Source: JBHENW01 sp046261875 (GTDB lineage Bacteria > Acidobacteriota > Thermoanaerobaculia > UBA5066 > Gp7-AA6). From it: DNA of 6,083 nucleotides. The position numbers were made by a program, and so were the translations under genes. Every line of letters begins with the position of its first letter. Within the stretch, counting starts at the first letter, position 1. The DNA is taken from NCBI GenBank assembly GCA_046261875.1, contig JBHENW010000181.1, positions 1 to 6,083 of the forward strand. Direction: 5' to 3'. Under the pieces are notes generated by a model, which saw only the letters and a list, made by a program, of their open reading frames with translations, did not search any database and had not been told where the DNA came from. This document shows, piece by piece, positions 5,722-6,083 of this stretch.

Positions 5722-6083
5722 ATGGCGAATCCGAAATCGGGCGATTTCCGTCGCGGAGGGGACCGCGACGAGGAAAGCCGCCGCGGCTCCGGCCGCGAGG
5801 GCTACTCGAGCTCGCAGGAAGGTTACTCCGGCGGGCGCGAAGGATACTCCGAGTCCGGACGCGGTGAGTTTGGCCGCGGCGCCGAGGAGTCCGGTCAGCA
5901 GGGCATGCTTTACGGTCAGGGCCGGCGCTCCGAAGAACCCTGGCGGCCGGGTCAGTCCGGCTCCAGCGAGGGCTCATACGGCTCGTCCGAGTACGCGCAG
6001 GGTGGATCGCGCTACGGCCAGTCCCAGAGCGGCGGCTCGCAGTACGGTCAGGGCTCGCAGTACGGCCAGGGCTCGCAGTACGG
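5722..6083 (+). CDS. Low-complexity Gly/Ser/Tyr/Gln-rich protein, N-terminal 120 residues (runs off right edge)
   Basis: The function is not recognisable from the visible part. Of 120 residues about 31 are Gly, 23 Ser and 10 Tyr; there is no Cys, no signal peptide and no hydrophobic segment, so a soluble cytoplasmic, disordered region is expected. It is layered: residues 1-25 are charged (RRGGDRDEESRR), 26-45 carry three EGYS units at a 7-residue period (26, 33, 40), and 85-120 become SYG/QYGQG repeats almost free of charge, ending in GSQYGQ units at 105-110, 111-116 and 117 onward. The [G/S]Y[G/S]Q pattern resembles phase-separating prion-like domains such as that of FUS. From general knowledge, some stress-related bacterial proteins have a Gly/Tyr/Arg-rich leader before a BON domain, often with a C-terminal SWFGD motif; this could be one, but that part is not in view. 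A sigma-54 promoter and a strong ribosome binding site precede it, and the frame is open to the edge. Confidence 0.8.
   Translation, partial: MANPKSGDFRRGGDRDEESRRGSGREGYSSSQEGYSGGREGYSESGRGEFGRGAEESGQQGMLYGQGRRSEEPWRPGQSGSSEGSYGSSEYAQGGSRYGQSQSGGSQYGQGSQYGQGSQY
6034..6083 (+). repeat. 18-bp in-frame tandem repeat encoding GSQYGQ
   Basis: The unit GGCTCGCAGTACGGYCAG occurs at 6034-6051 and 6052-6069 and partially at 6070-6083, where the window ends. Copies differ only at one synonymous position (T/C at 6048 versus 6066). Near-identity at DNA level points to recent expansion by slippage or unequal recombination, so the copy number may vary between strains. Confidence 0.9.

Noticed and set aside
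5720..5977. Minus-strand frame opposite the low-complexity gene, and the plus-strand frame 5622-5867
   Set aside because: Both conflict with the plus-strand frame at 5722, which has a strong ribosome binding site, in-frame tandem repeats and repeated EGYS/QYGQ units that only make sense in that frame.
6034..6083. Start of a CRISPR array
   Set aside because: The 18-bp units are directly adjacent without spacers and are in frame with a coding sequence.

Overview
The window comes from a bacterial chromosome of high G+C content, with dense genes and strong third-position GC bias. No gene here fixes the lineage. The combination of an isc-type cysteine desulfurase with an HscB-like protein, a ~530-residue double-domain ThyX and a Gly/Ser/Tyr-rich stress-type protein would suit an Acidobacteriota, Myxococcota/'deltaproteobacterial' or similar GC-rich Gram-negative phylum. 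That placement is inference only.

Layout. The left two thirds (1-3856) is a leftward operon-like block. In transcription order it holds a group I cysteine desulfurase (iscS/nifS type), an HscB-like co-chaperone that overlaps it by 4 bases (ATGA), and the first 650 residues of the transcription-repair coupling factor Mfd, which runs off the left edge. A 120-base divergent gap (3857-3976) carries a candidate promoter for the leftward block, with a perfect 6-bp-arm inverted repeat between its -35 and -10 elements. Rightward from 3977 is a complete 529-residue ThyX-family flavin-dependent thymidylate synthase in which the ThyX fold occurs twice. A 155-base gap (5567-5721) then holds a very good sigma-54 (-24/-12) promoter match and an 8-bp-arm inverted repeat. 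The window ends inside a rightward gene whose visible 120 residues are low-complexity Gly/Ser/Tyr/Gln sequence with 18-bp tandem repeats.

How the genes fit together. IscS supplies sulfur for Fe-S clusters and other thio-cofactors. HscB normally recruits the Hsp70 HscA to the scaffold IscU, but neither hscA nor iscU lies in this window, and this HscB-like protein lacks the HPD motif needed to stimulate an Hsp70. Mfd is co-oriented and probably co-transcribed. ThyX makes dTMP and is a divergent neighbour with no direct link to the Fe-S genes. The last gene appears to be a separately regulated unit under RpoN control.

Most notable points: the HPD-less HscB with a tetracysteine N-terminus, the FUS-like repeat protein behind a sigma-54 promoter, the internally duplicated ThyX with a non-canonical signature, and the operator-like palindrome in the iscS promoter. 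No RNA genes, mobile elements or CRISPR arrays were seen.
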